A DNA stretch of 64,000 nucleotides. Origin: an uncultured Pseudomonas sp. GTDB lineage: Bacteria > Pseudomonadota > Gammaproteobacteria > Pseudomonadales > Pseudomonadaceae. The stretch is from NCBI RefSeq assembly GCF_913777995.1, contig NZ_CAJYVE010000028.1, forward strand, positions 24,733 to 88,732, read 5' to 3'. Position 1 is the first letter of the stretch. Every line of letters starts with the position of its first letter. Below are positions 33,956 through 43,622 of the stretch, one piece after another. Position numbers and translations under genes: made by a program. The notes under the pieces are model-generated. The model saw only the letters and a program-made list of their open reading frames with translations, was not told the origin of the DNA and searched no databases.

Positions 33956-34933
33956 ATGTTGTCGCGCATTCCTGTCGTTGCTCGCTGTCTGTCATTCGCC
34001 GCCCTGTGGGCCGCCAGTTCCGTGCAGGCCACGGAATATCCATTGCCGCCACCTGGTGAAGACGTCGTCGGCCAGGTGCAGGTCATCGAGGCGAAATACG
34101 AAGACACCTTCGCCGACCTGGGTACCCGCTACGGTCTGGGTTACCAGGAAATGCTCGACGCCAACCCCGGGGTCGATGCCTGGCTGCCCGGCGCCGGCAC
34201 CAAGATCGTGTTGCCGACCCGCTTCATCCTGCCGCCGGGGCCGCGTGAAGGTATCGTCATCAACCTGGCCGAGTACCGGATGTACTACTACCCCAAGGGC
34301 AAGAACGTGGTGTACACCTACGCCCTGGGTATCGGCCGCGAGGGCTGGGGCTCGCCGATCGGCAGCACTCGCGTCATCGCCAAGACCCCGAACCCGACCT
34401 GGACGCCACCGGCGTCGATCCGCGCCGAGCACGCCGCTGACGGCGACATCCTGCCGGCAGTGGTGCCTGCCGGGCCGGACAATCCGTTGGGCCCGTTCAA
34501 GTTCGGCCTGGGCATGTCCGGTTACCTGATCCACGGCTCGAACAAGAAGTTCGGCATTGGCATGCGCACCAGCCACGGTTGCTTCCGCATGTACAACAAT
34601 AACGTGCTGGAGCTGGCCGACATGGCGCCGGTGGGCACCCCCGTGCGCATCATCAACGAGCCCTACAAGTTCGGCCTGAGCGGCGGCAAGGTGTTCCTCG
34701 AGGCGCATACGCCGCTGGACGAGCAGGGCAACCCGTCGGTGGTCGACAAGCACACGGCGGTGATCAACGCGTTGCTCAAGCATGATGACCTGGCCAGCAA
34801 CATGCGCACCAACTGGGATACCGTGCGTGACGTGGTGGCCGCCGGTGACGGCATTCCTACCGAGATCGCCGAGCCTATGGTCGGCCAGGCTGCCGTTCCG
34901 GCCGGCGCCGATCCCCAGGCGGTGTTCCACTGA
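33956..34933 (+). CDS. L,D-transpeptidase (ErfK/YbiS/YcfS type) with LysM-like N-terminal domain
   Basis: A 325-residue periplasmic protein. The signal peptide is about 1-24. A LysM-like region follows (YEDTFADLGTRYGLGYQEM, then NPGVDAWLPGAGTKIVLP). The YkuD domain carries HGSNKKFGIGMRTSHGCFR, with His207 and catalytic Cys209. These enzymes form 3-3 cross-links or attach lipoproteins to peptidoglycan. The oprI gene next door encodes a peptidoglycan-linked lipoprotein, so OprI anchoring is an attractive inference. The ATG at 33956 has GAAGGA upstream and gives a proper signal peptide, unlike 33920. Confidence 0.92.
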   Translation: MLSRIPVVARCLSFAALWAASSVQATEYPLPPPGEDVVGQVQVIEAKYEDTFADLGTRYGLGYQEMLDANPGVDAWLPGAGTKIVLPTRFILPPGPREGIVINLAEYRMYYYPKGKNVVYTYALGIGREGWGSPIGSTRVIAKTPNPTWTPPASIRAEHAADGDILPAVVPAGPDNPLGPFKFGLGMSGYLIHGSNKKFGIGMRTSHGCFRMYNNNVLELADMAPVGTPVRIINEPYKFGLSGGKVFLEAHTPLDEQGNPSVVDKHTAVINALLKHDDLASNMRTNWDTVRDVVAAGDGIPTEIAEPMVGQAAVPAGADPQAVFH

Positions 34934-34984
34934 GCCTGCGTCGGGGGCGCGTCATGCGCCTCCGTCAGTCTGGTAACCGGGCAT

Positions 34985-35020
34985 AAAAAAAGGCCGACCC
35001 GCAAGCGGGTCGGCCTTTTT
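34985..35020. terminator. Bidirectional intrinsic terminator between ldt and oprI
   Basis: AAGGCCGACCCGC-AA-GCGGGTCGGCCTT is a 13-bp perfect stem, with an A-run on the left and a T-run on the right. It serves both convergent genes, the L,D-transpeptidase on plus and oprI on minus. Confidence 0.93.
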
Positions 35021-35037
35021 CAATCCCGAAGGGATTA

Positions 35038-35289
35038 TTACTTGCGGCTAGCCTTGTCCAGCATGCGCAGAGCACGCTCGTTGGCTTCGTCAGCGGTCTG
35101 CTGAGCTTTCTGAGCGGCAGCCAGAGCTTCGTCAGCTTTGCGGTAGGCTTCGTCAGCACGAGCCTGAGCGCGAGCTGCTGCGTCTTCGGTAGCAGTCAGG
35201 CGAGCTTCGGTTTCTTTGGAGACGCTGCTGCAACCGGTGGCCAGAACGGCGGCCAGAGCCAGAGCAGAGAATTTCAGAACGTTGTTCAT
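35038..35289 (-). CDS. oprI: OprI, major outer-membrane lipoprotein (Lpp-like)
   Basis: An 83-residue lipoprotein. The lipobox is LATGC (Cys20). The mature protein is an Ala-rich heptad coiled coil ([20 protein letters not shown] and following) ending in DKASRK, whose terminal Lys can be linked to peptidoglycan. OprI is among the most abundant proteins of Pseudomonas. The ATG at 35289 has AAGGGGAAC upstream and was preferred to 35304. Codon choice is strongly biased to highly expressed codons (many GCT, CGT, GAA), as expected. Confidence 0.97.
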   Translation of the reverse strand: MNNVLKFSALALAAVLATGCSSVSKETEARLTATEDAAARAQARADEAYRKADEALAAAQKAQQTADEANERALRMLDKASRK

Positions 35290-35821
35290 CGTGTTCCCCT
35301 TCAAGGACTTAATTCGAATTCGTCATCTCTCGAAATGGAGAGAATGACCGGCGTACATAGTACTCATTGTTTGTAGTAAGTAAACGGAGGAAGCGCAAGA
35401 TCCAACAAAATTCTTTGGCATGAAAGTCTTCCGTCATACTTATCAGGCAGATTGTATGAAAACTATCCACCTGGCCGGTGACGCTAATCAAGTAGCCGCC
35501 CCCCCTCTCACACTCCGGTGTTTTTCCCTGAAGGATCAAGGTTCCGTTGTGCAGTGATGTCACGGTGACTTGAATCCGCTAACCGGCGTCTCTATGACAA
35601 CTTGCGCCGTCACTCGGTTCACTGGTCGGGCGCACTGGCGGGCGCCGTGCTTTTAACACAGCTGTCACTTGAGCAAAGTGGGGTGAGGCGCCTAGTATCT
35701 AATCAGGCTGTCTTGCGGTGCGCTGGTCAGGCCGCCGGTTATCCAGGTGGTCCAAAGGTTTCGTTGCCGGGAAAAGATCGGTAAGGTAGGGGTCAAATTC
35801 CAAGACCCGCTAGGAGTAATG
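35290..35821. other. 532-bp gene-free region between oprI and the GNAT gene
   Basis: The first 170 bp are unusually AT-rich and must carry the strong oprI promoter and leader on the minus strand. A weak candidate is TTGCGC-N17-TACAAA, read on minus near 35400-35370. On plus, TTGAGC-N18-TAGTAT (35669-35698) could drive the GNAT gene. GTCACGGTGAC (35559-35569) is a short palindrome. The open frames here lack ribosome sites and recognisable content. I see no RNA gene with confidence. Confidence 0.5.
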
Positions 35822-36115
35822 ATGAGCGAGGCGTTGTCCATTCAACATGATCAGGCTGCCCACCAGTTCGTCGTCGACGTCGACGGCTATCGCGCCTATC
35901 TGACCTATATGGACCTGGGCAAGCAGACCCTTGATTTCTATCGGACCTTCGTGCCCGATGCACTTCGCGGGCGAGGTATCGCAGCGGCGCTTACCGAACA
36001 GGCGCTGGCTTTTGCCGAACAAGGCGGTTACAGCGTGATCGCCTCGTGTTCATATGTGGAACGCTACATGGAGCGCCACCAGCGCCGCAGTGGCACCGAA
36101 GACGTTATCGGATAA
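35822..36115 (+). CDS. Small GNAT-type N-acetyltransferase (YidJ-like)
   Basis: A 97-residue single-domain GNAT protein of the short Gcn5-like family. The acetyl-CoA loop is FVPDALRGRGIAAALTEQAL (about 45-64), then FAEQGGYSVIASCSYVERYMERH. Small members of this type acetylate unknown targets. ATG codons occur in tandem at 35819 and 35822. The second is preferred because AGGAG is then five bases upstream rather than two. A strong terminator follows the stop. Confidence 0.85.
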   Translation: MSEALSIQHDQAAHQFVVDVDGYRAYLTYMDLGKQTLDFYRTFVPDALRGRGIAAALTEQALAFAEQGGYSVIASCSYVERYMERHQRRSGTEDVIG

Positions 36116-36133
36116 GTTTGCGAAAAGACGCAT

Positions 36134-36167
36134 ACGAAAACGCCGGGCATCAGCCCGGCGTTTTCGT
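36134..36167. terminator. Bidirectional intrinsic terminator between GNAT and DAHP synthase genes
   Basis: ACGAAAACGCCGGGC-ATCA-GCCCGGCGTTTTCGT is a perfect 15-bp stem. A-rich and T-rich arms are built into the stem, so it can work for both convergent genes. Confidence 0.9.
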
Positions 36168-36181
36168 TATTGCCTGGAAAC

Positions 36182-37258
36182 TCAGCCGCGCTGGCGAGCG
36201 GGCAGCACGTTCTTGAGCTTGGCGTGCATGCTGCGCAGGGTTTTCTCGGTGGCTTCCCAGTCGATGCAGGCATCGGTGATCGATACACCGTACTTCAGTT
36301 CCGACAGATCCTTGGGAATCGCCTGGCAACCCCAGTTCAGGTGGCTCTCGACCATCAGGCCGATGATCGACTGGTTGCCTTCGAGGATCTGGTTGGCCAC
36401 GTTCTCCATGACCAGCGGCTGCAGGCCGGGATCCTTGTTGGAGTTGGCATGGCTGCAGTCGACCATGATGTTCGGGCGGATGCCGGCCTTGTTCAGGTCC
36501 TGCTCGCACAAGGCCACGCTGACCGAGTCATAGTTGGGTTTGCCGTTGCCGCCGCGCAGCACTACGTGGCCGTAGGCATTGCCCTTGGTGGTCACGATGG
36601 AGACGCCACCTTCCTGGTTGATGCCCAGGAAGCGGTGCGGTTTCGACACCGACTGCAGGGCATTGATGGCCACGGTCAGGCCGCCATCGGTTCCGTTCTT
36701 GAAGCCCACGGCCGAAGACAGGCCCGAGGCCATTTCCCGGTGGGTCTGGGACTCGGTGGTGCGTGCGCCGATGGCCGACCAGCTGATCAGGTCCTGCAGA
36801 TACTGCGGGGAAATTGGGTCCAGGGCCTCGGTGGCGGTGGGCAGGCCCATTTCCGCCAGGTCCAGCAGCAGCTGGCGACCGATGTGCAGGCCGTCCTGGA
36901 TCTTGAACGAGTCGTCCAGGTAGGGGTCGTTGATCAGGCCTTTCCAGCCCACCGTGGTGCGTGGCTTCTCGAAGTACACCCGCATGACCAGATACAACGT
37001 GTCCGATACCTCGGCGGCCAGGGCCTTGAGGCGCTCGGCGTACTCCTTGGCGGCCTTGAGGTCGTGGATCGAGCAGGGGCCGATCACGATGAACAGGCGG
37101 TGATCCTTGCCATCGAGAATGTTGCGGATGACTTCGCGGCCTTCACTCACGGTCTTGAGCGCGGCGGCAGTCAGGGGAATCTCGCGCTTGAGCTGATCCG
37201 GGGTGATCAGCGTCTCGTTGGAGGCAACGTTGAGGTCGTCAATCGGTAAATCGGCCAT
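36182..37258 (-). CDS. aroF: 3-deoxy-7-phosphoheptulonate (DAHP) synthase, class I
   Basis: A 358-residue type I-alpha DAHP synthase, which joins phosphoenolpyruvate and erythrose 4-phosphate at the head of the shikimate pathway. Motifs include LFIVIGPCSIHD, MRVYFEKPRTTVGWKGL, TEALDPISPQY, SAIGARTTESQTHRE and DCSHANSNKDP. The isozyme type (Tyr-, Phe- or Trp-sensitive) cannot be assigned safely. The start MADLPIDDLNV (37258) is the family-typical one. An in-frame ATG at 37270 would add MSSP. Neither has a clear ribosome site. Confidence 0.93.
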   Translation of the reverse strand: MADLPIDDLNVASNETLITPDQLKREIPLTAAALKTVSEGREVIRNILDGKDHRLFIVIGPCSIHDLKAAKEYAERLKALAAEVSDTLYLVMRVYFEKPRTTVGWKGLINDPYLDDSFKIQDGLHIGRQLLLDLAEMGLPTATEALDPISPQYLQDLISWSAIGARTTESQTHREMASGLSSAVGFKNGTDGGLTVAINALQSVSKPHRFLGINQEGGVSIVTTKGNAYGHVVLRGGNGKPNYDSVSVALCEQDLNKAGIRPNIMVDCSHANSNKDPGLQPLVMENVANQILEGNQSIIGLMVESHLNWGCQAIPKDLSELKYGVSITDACIDWEATEKTLRSMHAKLKNVLPARQRG

Positions 37259-37435
37259 CGGGCTACTCATCAGGTCACGGTGAAGCGTTGCGGGTGCCGA
37301 ACCTTAGCGCGTTACCGCGTGTTTCCACAAGCTGGCATTGCTTCGTGGCGTTCCCGGGCCGGCCCGGCAAAGCAGGCGATGAAGCGGCTGGCGTTAGGCG
37401 CTAGAATCGTGCGGCCTTTGGCCTGGAAAACCGCC

Positions 37436-37774
37436 GTGCTGGAACAATTGCAACTCACCGACCTGGATATCGACCAGCAGCTTCTCAGCCTGCCGGGGCG
37501 TTCACTGCTGCTGTTCACTGGCGAGGGCTGCAGCAGTTGCCGCTGGGCGCGGCAGCGCCTGCCATCGATGAACCTGCCCCTGGAGCGCCTGTGCTGGATC
37601 GATGCCGAGCGCAATGGCGGTGCGGTGCAGCGTTATGAGGTTTTTCATCTGCCGGCACTGTTCGTCGTCCGCGACGGTGATTTTCTCGGTGCGCTACGCT
37701 CGCCACTGGATCCTGCTTCGCTGTGTCAGGCGCTGGAGTCGGCCTTTGCGGGCGAGCCTGACGAATTGCCATGA
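37436..37774 (+). CDS. Thioredoxin-like protein with CSSC motif
   Basis: A 112-residue thioredoxin-fold protein: RSLLLFTGEGCSSCRWARQR has the dithiol Cys32/Cys35, and HLPALFVVRDGDFLG is the cis-Pro strand. No signal peptide, so it is cytosolic. The CSSC dipeptide differs from CGPC of thioredoxin, so a special partner is likely. The GTG at 37436 gives a compact domain. An ATG at 37379 in the same frame adds a basic extension without homology. It is 30 bp before the ketopantoate-reductase-like gene and may share its transcript. Confidence 0.75.
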   Translation: MLEQLQLTDLDIDQQLLSLPGRSLLLFTGEGCSSCRWARQRLPSMNLPLERLCWIDAERNGGAVQRYEVFHLPALFVVRDGDFLGALRSPLDPASLCQALESAFAGEPDELP

Positions 37775-37804
37775 ACCTGCACCACGGAATCACGAGGAAT
37801 ATCC

Positions 37805-38785
37805 ATGACCCTGACCCAACCACTGCGTATCGGCATCATCGGCACCGGCGCCATTGGCGGCTTCTACGGATTGCTGCTGGCCCGTGCCGGCTTCGACGTG
37901 CATTTCCTGTTGCGCAGCGAGTTCGATGCCGTGTCGCGCAAGGGGCTGCAGGTGGACAGCCAGGTCCACGGCGCGCTGCACCTGGCGTCAGTCAACGCGC
38001 ATCGCCAGGCCGCCGACATGCCGCCGTGCGACTGGCTGCTGGTGGGCGCCAAGACCACCAGTAATGCCGCCCTGGCGCCCTTGATCACGCAGGCGGCTGC
38101 GCCGGGAGCGCGGGTCGTGTTGCTGCAGAATGGCCTGGAGGTCGAGGAACAGTTGCGGCCACTGTTGCCCGAGAGCCTGCATCTGCTCGGCGGGCTGTGT
38201 TTCGTGTGCCTGCATCGTCAGGCGCCCGGTGTGGTTGTTCATCAGGCGGGCGGTACGGTGAACCTGGGCTATCACAGTGGGCCTGCGGTCGATCAGGCGG
38301 CGCGTATGGCGCTGGTCGAGGAGGGCGCTGCGCTGTTCGCGGCGGCAGGTATCGACGGCAAGGCGATGCCTGACCTGCGCCAGGCTCGCTGGCAGAAGCT
38401 GGTGTGGAACGTGCCTTATAACGGTCTTTCCGTGCTGTTGCGGGCTGGCACTCAAGCCTTGATGGCCGACCCGCACAGTCGCGCGCTGATCGAGGCGTTG
38501 ATGGAGGAAGTGATCCGCGGTGCGGCAGCCTGTGGTGTGCAAATGCCGGGTAATTACGCCCAGACGCTGTTGGCGTTCACCGATGCATTGCCCGACTACT
38601 GGCCGAGCATGTACCACGACTTTGCCGGCCAGCGCCCCATGGAGCTGGAGGTCATCTACCAGCGGCCACTGCGTGCGGCCCAGGCCGCCGGTTGCGAGTT
38701 GCCGCGTATTCGCACCCTTTACCAGTCGCTGGCCTTCATCGACCGGCGCCGTGCGGATGCAGGCCCGGGCCTTGCGGGCGATTGA
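37805..38785 (+). CDS. ApbA/PanE-family 2-dehydropantoate 2-reductase-like protein
   Basis: A 326-residue NADP-dependent reductase. The Rossmann motif is IGIIGTGAIGGFYGLLLARAG (about 9-29). LVGAKTTSNAALAPL and LLQNGLEVEEQL follow. The C-terminal domain has the catalytic Lys region RQARWQKLVWNVPYNGLSVL and the DFAGQRPMELEVI signature. PanE makes pantoate for coenzyme A. Pseudomonads have several paralogues, so the substrate here is uncertain. GAGGAATATCC precedes the ATG. Confidence 0.85.
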   Translation: MTLTQPLRIGIIGTGAIGGFYGLLLARAGFDVHFLLRSEFDAVSRKGLQVDSQVHGALHLASVNAHRQAADMPPCDWLLVGAKTTSNAALAPLITQAAAPGARVVLLQNGLEVEEQLRPLLPESLHLLGGLCFVCLHRQAPGVVVHQAGGTVNLGYHSGPAVDQAARMALVEEGAALFAAAGIDGKAMPDLRQARWQKLVWNVPYNGLSVLLRAGTQALMADPHSRALIEALMEEVIRGAAACGVQMPGNYAQTLLAFTDALPDYWPSMYHDFAGQRPMELEVIYQRPLRAAQAAGCELPRIRTLYQSLAFIDRRRADAGPGLAGD

Positions 38786-38863
38786 TCCGCCGCCGCCCGA
38801 CTATTGTCGGGTGCGCTGCTAAGCTCAATCAATCGCCGTCATTCTGGCAGTCCGGGAGGCCGT

Positions 38864-39352
38864 ATGATCCGTTCGATGCTCTATGCCACAGACCTCGGTC
38901 TGTACGCGCCCTACGTGACACAACACGCGCTGGCATTGGCACGGACCTTCAACGCGGGGCTCTACGTGATCCATGTGGTCGAGCCACTGGGCCTGTTCGC
39001 TGAATCGGTGCTGCAGAGTTATCTGGGTGAGGAAGCAGTCAGGGAGCTGCACGGTCGGGGCGTGAGTACGTTCATGGAGGGCATCGAGCAACGGATGCTC
39101 GACGGTTTTCGCGAAGAGTTCGGTGCCGGCCACGCGGATCTTTCGTTCATTCGCACGGTGCGGGTCGTCCAGGGTGACCCCTCGATGGTGATACTCGAGC
39201 AGGCTCGTGAACTGGCCGTGGACCTGCTGGTGGTCGGCAGCCATAGCCGCATGGTGGGTGACGGTGCGCCTATCGGCCGCACCGCGGCCAGAGTGCTGCA
39301 GCGTGCGGATGTCCCGGTGTACATGGTGCCCATGATGCAAGGCAGGCAGTAG
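38864..39352 (+). CDS. Universal stress protein (UspA family)
   Basis: A 162-residue single UspA domain. It opens with MLYATDLGLYAPYVTQHALALA. An ATP-binding-type loop near the end reads VVGSHSRMVGDGAPIGRTA followed by RADVPVYMVP. The loop has GSHSRMVGDG where ATP-binding Usps have G-2x-G-9x-G(S/T), so nucleotide binding is plausible. Role is general stress. GGGAGG lies before ATG 38864. The terminal neighbour is cysB, 134 bp downstream on the same strand. Confidence 0.88.
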   Translation: MIRSMLYATDLGLYAPYVTQHALALARTFNAGLYVIHVVEPLGLFAESVLQSYLGEEAVRELHGRGVSTFMEGIEQRMLDGFREEFGAGHADLSFIRTVRVVQGDPSMVILEQARELAVDLLVVGSHSRMVGDGAPIGRTAARVLQRADVPVYMVPMMQGRQ

Positions 39353-39477
39353 GCGCAATTGCGGGCGGCGATGAAATCGTGCGTGCCATCGGCGCATAAA
39401 GGTGATAAAAAGTTCTATCTTTCCGCCTTAGACCATCGATGCGGTTATATACCTTCGCTGATGCCCATCTGCTTTGA

Positions 39478-40461
<984 letters not shown>

Positions 40462-40484
40462 GGCGCATTGCACGCCTCACGTGA

Positions 40485-40524
40485 AGAGCCGCAAGAAAAG
40501 CCTTCGGGCTGATCCTGCGGCTCT
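40485..40524. terminator. Branched hairpin between convergent cysB and cysH
   Basis: AGAGCCGCA (40485-40493) pairs perfectly with TGCGGCTCT (40516-40524). Inside, AGCC-TTCG-GGCT (40499-40510) forms a second hairpin with a stable tetraloop. There is no long T-run. It probably acts as a bidirectional terminator or mRNA 3'-end protector. Confidence 0.65.
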
Positions 40525-40533
40525 GTGCTCTGC

Positions 40534-41268
40534 TCAGGCCTTGGTAATCAGATTGCCGGCGTGCAGCCCGCATTCCTTCTGCGTGGCCTCTTCCCACCAC
40601 CAGCGACCTTCGCGCTCGTGCTGGTTCGGCAGTACCGGGCGAGTGCAGGGCTCGCAGCCGATGCTGATGAAGCCGCGCTCGTGCAGGCTGTTGTACGGCA
40701 GTTCCAGCATACGGATGTAACCCCAGACTTCTTCACTGCTCATCTGCGCCAGCGGGTTGAACTTGTACAGGGTTCGCTCGGCGGTTGAGAAGGCGCTGTC
40801 GATCTCCAGAGCGGCCACCTGGCTGCGTGTTCCGGGGCTCTGGTCGCGGCGCTGGCCGGTAGCCCAGGCCCGCACTTCGCTCAGCTTGCGACGCAGCGGC
40901 GCGATCTTGCGGATGCCGCAGCATTCGCCATGCCCGTCCTTGTAGAAACTGAACAGGCCCTTTTCCTTCACGAAGGGCTCCAGCTGGGTATGGTCTGGCG
41001 AGACGATTTCGATGGCGATGCCATAGGTCTCGCGCACCTGGTCGATGAAGCGATAGGTTTCGGGATGCAGGCGGCCGGTGTCGAGGCTGAACACCTTGAC
41101 GTTTTTGTTGATCTTCCAGGCCATGTCCAGCAGCACCACGTCTTCAGCGCCGCTGAACGAGATCCACAGATCGTCGCCGAAGTGGCTGAACGCCAGTTTG
41201 AGAATGTCTTGCGGCGATTTGTTGGCGTACGTCGCTGCCAGTTCGGCAACGTCGAATGGTTGGTTCAT
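40534..41268 (-). CDS. cysH: CysH, adenylyl-sulfate (APS) reductase
   Basis: A 244-residue PP-loop reductase that converts APS to sulfite in assimilatory sulfate reduction. Two Cys pairs, C116-C117 (GECCGIRK) and C205-x-x-C208 (IGCEPCTRP), bind the 4Fe-4S cluster. They mark the APS-using type found in pseudomonads rather than the PAPS-using enterobacterial type. The redox Cys is C233 in KECGLH. The PP-loop is [18 protein letters not shown] and start at 41268 are as in other Pseudomonas. It is convergent with cysB. Confidence 0.96.
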   Translation of the reverse strand: MNQPFDVAELAATYANKSPQDILKLAFSHFGDDLWISFSGAEDVVLLDMAWKINKNVKVFSLDTGRLHPETYRFIDQVRETYGIAIEIVSPDHTQLEPFVKEKGLFSFYKDGHGECCGIRKIAPLRRKLSEVRAWATGQRRDQSPGTRSQVAALEIDSAFSTAERTLYKFNPLAQMSSEEVWGYIRMLELPYNSLHERGFISIGCEPCTRPVLPNQHEREGRWWWEEATQKECGLHAGNLITKA

Positions 41269-41436
41269 CAGGCGTGGTCCTAGGTCTGGAAATGGCGCTT
41301 AAGCGCTCGAAATGACGGCCATGGTAACAAAAACCTTCCTGCTGTGAGCGTGCCCGCTGACTGGCTGCGAGGTTGCACTTTGCCGGCGCCTGCCCCTACA
41401 GTGCCGCCTTCCTTACAAGTGCTCATGGAGTGTGCC

Positions 41437-42054
41437 GTGGAAATTGCCTGTCTCGATCTGGAAGGGGTGCTGGTGCCGGAAATCTGGATCGCCTTCGCTG
41501 AAAAAACCGGTATCCAGGCCCTGCGGGCCACGACCCGGGATGTGCCCGACTACGGCGTGCTGATGCAGCAGCGCCTGCGCATCCTCGATGAGCATGGGCT
41601 GAAACTTTCGGATATCCAGGCAGTGATCGCCACGCTCAAGCCGCTCGATGGCGCGGTGGAGTTCGTCGATTGGCTGCGTGAACGTTTCCAGGTGGTGATT
41701 CTTTCCGACACTTTCTACGAATTCTCCCAGCCGCTGATGCGCCAGCTGGGTTTCCCCGCACTGCTGTGCCACCGCTTGGTCACCGACGAAACCGACCGTG
41801 TGGTCAGCTATCAGTTGCGCCAGAAGGACCCCAAGCGCCAGTCGGTACTGGCCTTCAAGAGTCTGTATTACCGGGTGATCGCCGCTGGCGATTCGTACAA
41901 CGACACCAGCATGCTCGGCGAGGCCGACGTGGGCATTCTGTTCCATGCACCGGACAACGTGATTCGCGAATTCCCGCAGTTCCCGGCGGTGCACAGCTTC
42001 GCAGAACTCAAGAAGGCGTTCATCCAGGCCTCGAATCGCCCCCTGAGTCTCTGA
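41437..42054 (+). CDS. thrH: ThrH, HAD-family phosphoserine phosphatase / homoserine kinase
   Basis: A 205-residue HAD enzyme matching Pseudomonas ThrH in length and sequence. ThrH dephosphorylates phosphoserine and can transfer the phosphate to homoserine. The nucleophile motif is ACLDLEGVL (Asp7, with Glu9 in place of the usual second Asp, as in ThrH). Others are ILSDTFYEFSQPL, QKDPKR (Lys) and AAGDSYNDTSML. The GTG at 41437 gives the family N-terminus (M)EIACLDLEG and has GGAG six bases upstream, so the in-frame ATG at 41425 was rejected. Confidence 0.93.
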   Translation: MEIACLDLEGVLVPEIWIAFAEKTGIQALRATTRDVPDYGVLMQQRLRILDEHGLKLSDIQAVIATLKPLDGAVEFVDWLRERFQVVILSDTFYEFSQPLMRQLGFPALLCHRLVTDETDRVVSYQLRQKDPKRQSVLAFKSLYYRVIAAGDSYNDTSMLGEADVGILFHAPDNVIREFPQFPAVHSFAELKKAFIQASNRPLSL

Positions 42055-42100
42055 CAGGCCGACGATACCCGCCGGATTGCCGCAGGTCACCAGGTAGGAG

Positions 42101-42176
42101 GGGCTTGAGCCGCGATGTGGTCGGCCCGCTCAGTGCATCGGCCTTGAGTGTGGCCGCGGCTTGCGCGGCTCAAACC
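42101..42176. repeat. Long-range inverted repeat between thrH and pabB
   Basis: TTGAGCCGCG (42105-42114) pairs perfectly with CGCGGCTCAA (42164-42173), and outer GGG/CCC extend it with one mismatch. The 49-nt loop region contains further GC-rich pairing. It lies between convergent genes and touches the pabB stop. It could be a structured terminator or a decayed REP pair. Confidence 0.45.
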
Positions 42177-43520
42177 CTATAGAGCCTCCAGGGTGCGCAG
42201 CAGCACGCCGACCTTGGTGAAGCACTCCTGGTATTCGGCTTCACAGTCCGAATCGGCAACGACACCGCCGCCGGCCCAGCACGACACTTGGCCATCCTTG
42301 ACCAGCAGGCTGCGGATGGCGATGGAGCTGTCCATTTCGCCGCGCACGTCGAGGTACAGCAGCGAGCCGCAATACAGCGCGCGACGTTGCGGTTCCAGCT
42401 CGTCGATGATCTGCATGGCGCGGATCTTCGGCGCTCCGGTGATCGAACCGCCGGGAAAGCTGCCGGCGATCAGGTCGAGGGCGTCACGTTGCGCCGCCAG
42501 TTCGCCGGTGATGCTGCTGACCAGATGATGGACGTTGGGGTAGCTCTCGATGCTGAACAGCTCGGGCACGCGCACCGAACCGATGCGGCAGTTGCGGCCC
42601 ATGTCGTTGCGCAGCAGGTCGACGATCATCAGGTTTTCCGCGCGGTCCTTGGGGCTGGCCAGCAGTTCGTCGGCCAGCTGCCGGTCCTCGCGGGCGTCGC
42701 GGCCGCGCGGTCGGGTGCCCTTGATCGGGCGGGTTTCCACCTGGCCCTGGCTGATGCGCACGAAGCGTTCCGGCGAGACGCTGAGGATCGCGCCGCCCTC
42801 GGGTAGCGGAAGGTAGCCGGAAAAGGGCGTAGGGCAGGCCTTGCGCAACGCCTGATAAGCCACCCATGGGTCGCCGGCGCACTTGGCCTGGAAGCGCTGG
42901 GTCAGGTTGACCTGGTAACAGTCGCCAGCCTGGATGTAGTTTTTCAGGCGATTGAACGCCTCGGCATACTGGCCTGCGTCCAGATTGGCCTGGAAAGGGC
43001 CGGTCAAGTGGAACTCGCCAGAAGCCTCGGCGATCGGTTCGCTGAACAGGCTGATCAGGCGCTCGCGCTCTGCCGCTGCAAGTGAAGGGTGAAAGACCAG
43101 CTGCGTGGTGCTGGCCTGGTGATCGGTAATCAGCGCCCAGGCGTAAAGGCCCAGTTGAGCATCCGGCAGCTGCAGGTCGTCGATGGACTGTTCGGGCAGG
43201 TGCTCCAGGCGCCGGCCGAAGTCGTAGGCCAGGTAGCCGATCAGGCCGCCGGCAAAGGGTAGGGGACAGCCGTCAGGCAGTTGCGCATCGCCCAGTTGCG
43301 TCAGGCTGGTGCGTAAGCGTTGGAGAAAGGCCTGGCCACTTTCGCCTGGCGTACACAGCAGTTGTTCAACCGGCCAGGCGCTGAGCAGGTCGAAACGTCC
43401 CCGCCCGGCATGCGGGCGCCCGCTGTCGAGCAGCACCGCACCGGGCTCATGGCGAATCCTGGCGAAATACGGCGCAGGGTCGGCTTGATACGCAAGGGGG
43501 TGCAGCGTGCAGATGGGCAT
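42177..43520 (-). CDS. pabB: PabB, aminodeoxychorismate synthase component I
   Basis: A 447-residue chorismate-utilising enzyme that makes 4-amino-4-deoxychorismate for p-aminobenzoate and folate. Core motifs include YIQAGDCYQVNLTQRF, then ILSVSPERFVRI, the Lys-bearing RPIKGTRPRG and MIVDLLRNDMGRNC, and FPGGSITGAPKIRAM. The PIKGT motif is typical of PabB rather than anthranilate synthase (PIAGT). The N-terminal domain YARIRHEPGAVLLDSGRP fits. The ATG at 43520 is the only reasonable start. Confidence 0.93.
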   Translation of the reverse strand: MPICTLHPLAYQADPAPYFARIRHEPGAVLLDSGRPHAGRGRFDLLSAWPVEQLLCTPGESGQAFLQRLRTSLTQLGDAQLPDGCPLPFAGGLIGYLAYDFGRRLEHLPEQSIDDLQLPDAQLGLYAWALITDHQASTTQLVFHPSLAAAERERLISLFSEPIAEASGEFHLTGPFQANLDAGQYAEAFNRLKNYIQAGDCYQVNLTQRFQAKCAGDPWVAYQALRKACPTPFSGYLPLPEGGAILSVSPERFVRISQGQVETRPIKGTRPRGRDAREDRQLADELLASPKDRAENLMIVDLLRNDMGRNCRIGSVRVPELFSIESYPNVHHLVSSITGELAAQRDALDLIAGSFPGGSITGAPKIRAMQIIDELEPQRRALYCGSLLYLDVRGEMDSSIAIRSLLVKDGQVSCWAGGGVVADSDCEAEYQECFTKVGVLLRTLEAL

Positions 43521-43622
43521 CGGTGACTACGATCAATGGCGGAAAGGCGCTGATTGTAATCACGAGTACCTGGGTAGGACAGGCTTTGCTTGCATTGCAG
43601 TCGCCGAGAACCGCCATTACGC

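Noticed and set aside
35309-35563. 84-codon minus-strand open frame upstream of oprI
   Set aside because: No ribosome site or recognisable content. It occupies the region that must hold the oprI promoter and is open because the DNA is AT-rich.
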